Source of the DNA: Treponema sp.
GTDB lineage: Bacteria > Spirochaetota > Spirochaetia > Treponematales > Breznakiellaceae
DNA: 15,674 nt
Assembly: GCA_031283505.1 (NCBI GenBank)
Contig: JAITBO010000081.1
Span: 1-15,674 of the forward strand
Direction of reading: 5' to 3'
This document shows positions 15,138-15,674 of this stretch, piece by piece (within the stretch, counting starts at the first letter, position 1; the number at the start of each line of letters is the position of its first letter). Made by a program: the position numbers and the translations under genes. The notes beneath the pieces are model-generated. The model was not told where the DNA came from. It searched no databases and was given only the letters and a program-made list of their open reading frames with translations.

Positions 15138-15247
15138 ACGGAGATGGGCGCATCGCCACTACGCGGCGACCGGGCTATCCGCTCCAATAAGTTTTTCTGG
15201 GCAGAACTGCCCGGAAAAACTTATACCGCTCCTATCCCTTGCGCGGA
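15138..15247 (+). repeat. 110-bp structured repeat, copy 2
   Basis: Second copy of the element at 8376-8485, same length and orientation, with the same invariant blocks (ACGGAGATGGGCG; ACCGGGCTATCCGCTC; TATCCCTTGCGCGGA). Hairpin 1 pairs TCGCC (15153-15157) with GGCGA (15165-15169). Hairpin 2 pairs ATAAGTTTTTC (15187-15197) with GAAAAACTTAT (15214-15224), then a T-G wobble and GGGCAG with CTGCCC. The arms differ in sequence from copy 1 but keep pairing. In this copy only, CATCTCC (15129-15135) just outside the element can pair with GGAGATG (15140-15146). Confidence 0.85.
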
Positions 15248-15267
15248 AAAAAACGGCGCTAGGCGCC
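15247..15267 (-). terminator. Intrinsic terminator of the right-edge gene
   Basis: On the minus strand GGCGC and GCGCC (15255-15267, three-base loop) are followed by G and seven T (complement of the A run 15247-15253). It lies six bases beyond the stop codon of the 15273-15620 frame. The T run abuts or overlaps the last base of repeat copy 2. Confidence 0.72.
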
Positions 15268-15272
15268 TTCTA

Positions 15273-15620
15273 CTATTCTACGGTAACGGCATAGGAAGCA
15301 AAGTCGGTAGCGCTTGCCCATTTATAGTCAGAAGAAAGTCCGCTATAGTTCGTAGCCAAATCGCTGGCGGGCTTGTCTAGTCCGGCATTACCTGCGGTTA
15401 TCCAAGCCGCTTCGTCAAGTTCCGGGATCGACCGGTTCTTATTGGCGCCCTTATACTTGTCGTCAATACCGGTCATACCGGGATCCACTATCTTGACCTG
15501 ACCGGAAGAATCGATAAATGCACGATGGTAAGGTCCTTGAACGGACGCGTTCGGACTAAGGGCTCTCCCCAAAATAAATACTACATATTGAGTACCGAAG
15601 GTTGTAGAGTATAATTCCAT
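15273..15620 (-). CDS. Unrecognised protein, probably a 3' fragment of a larger gene
   Basis: 115 codons from ATG 15620 to TAG 15273-15275. I do not recognise a family. The sequence is polar with aromatic residues (ELYSTTFGTQYVVFILGRAL; YHRAFIDSSGQVKIVDPG; SDYKWASATDFASYAVTVE) and has no signal peptide or membrane helix in the visible part. It resembles the end of an extracytoplasmic protein more than a complete small protein. Two signs suggest truncation: the ATG has no correctly spaced ribosome site, and protein-like sequence (DVRDKTTGGQIPQG) continues upstream in frame until two tandem TGA codons at 15666-15671. It could be a pseudogene, a frameshifted gene or a short ORF; the window ends too soon to decide. 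A terminator follows it. Confidence 0.5.
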   Translation of the reverse strand: MELYSTTFGTQYVVFILGRALSPNASVQGPYHRAFIDSSGQVKIVDPGMTGIDDKYKGANKNRSIPELDEAAWITAGNAGLDKPASDLATNYSGLSSDYKWASATDFASYAVTVE

Positions 15621-15674
15621 TCCTTGTGGAATTTGTCCCCCCGTAGTTTTATCTCTAACATCTGTTCATCAGTT

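Noticed and set aside
8376..15247. CRISPR or integron attC interpretation of the 110-bp repeat
   Set aside because: There are only two copies nearly 7 kb apart, with no spacers, no array and no integrase or cas gene in the window.

Overview
The window carries a spirochaete motility (periplasmic flagellar) gene cluster, read entirely from the minus strand, so transcription runs from high to low coordinates. Gene order in the direction of transcription is flbB, fliK-like, flgD, flgE, a 19-codon mini-ORF, flbD, motA, motB, a gap of about 0.9 kb, fliL, fliM, fliY, fliO, fliP, fliQ, fliR, flhB, flhA (cut by the window start). This order matches the large motility operon known from Treponema and Borrelia. 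FlbB (flagellar collar protein), the short FlgD, the CheC/SpoA-type FliY and a FlgE with the Lys165/Cys178 crosslinking pair all point to a Treponema. The fairly high GC content is unlike T. pallidum relatives such as T. denticola and suggests a termite-gut type Treponema (for example the T. primitia / T. azotonutricium group). That species-level guess is inference.

The unit from flbB to motB encodes the collar, hook-length control, hook cap, hook and stator. After a gap of debris, the unit from fliL to flhA encodes the stator-associated FliL, the switch (FliM, FliY) and the whole export gate (FliO/P/Q/R, FlhB, FlhA). Genes are tightly packed, with ATGA overlaps at fliL/fliM and fliM/fliY, an 11-nt flhB/fliR overlap, and gaps of 1 to 12 nt elsewhere. 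A putative sigma70-type promoter precedes fliO and could give the export genes an internal start.

The non-coding part is the most unusual. The motB-fliL gap (8252-9126) is not empty. It holds a 110-bp structured repeat, an intrinsic terminator, a heavily decayed Rpn/PD-(D/E)XK-nuclease-type transposase gene, a perfect 16-bp inverted repeat and an imperfect inverted repeat. A second 110-bp copy of the same structured repeat lies at 15138-15247, upstream of flbB. The two copies share invariant single-stranded blocks, while their hairpin arms differ by compensatory changes. Each copy lies directly beyond a minus-strand terminator and 124 to 133 bp before the first gene of a flagellar transcription unit.

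At the right edge (15273-15620) is the end of an unrecognised, probably truncated minus-strand gene with its own terminator. The genes that normally precede flbB in spirochaetes (fliJ, fliI and others) are not adjacent here, so the ancestral operon appears to have been split in two places.
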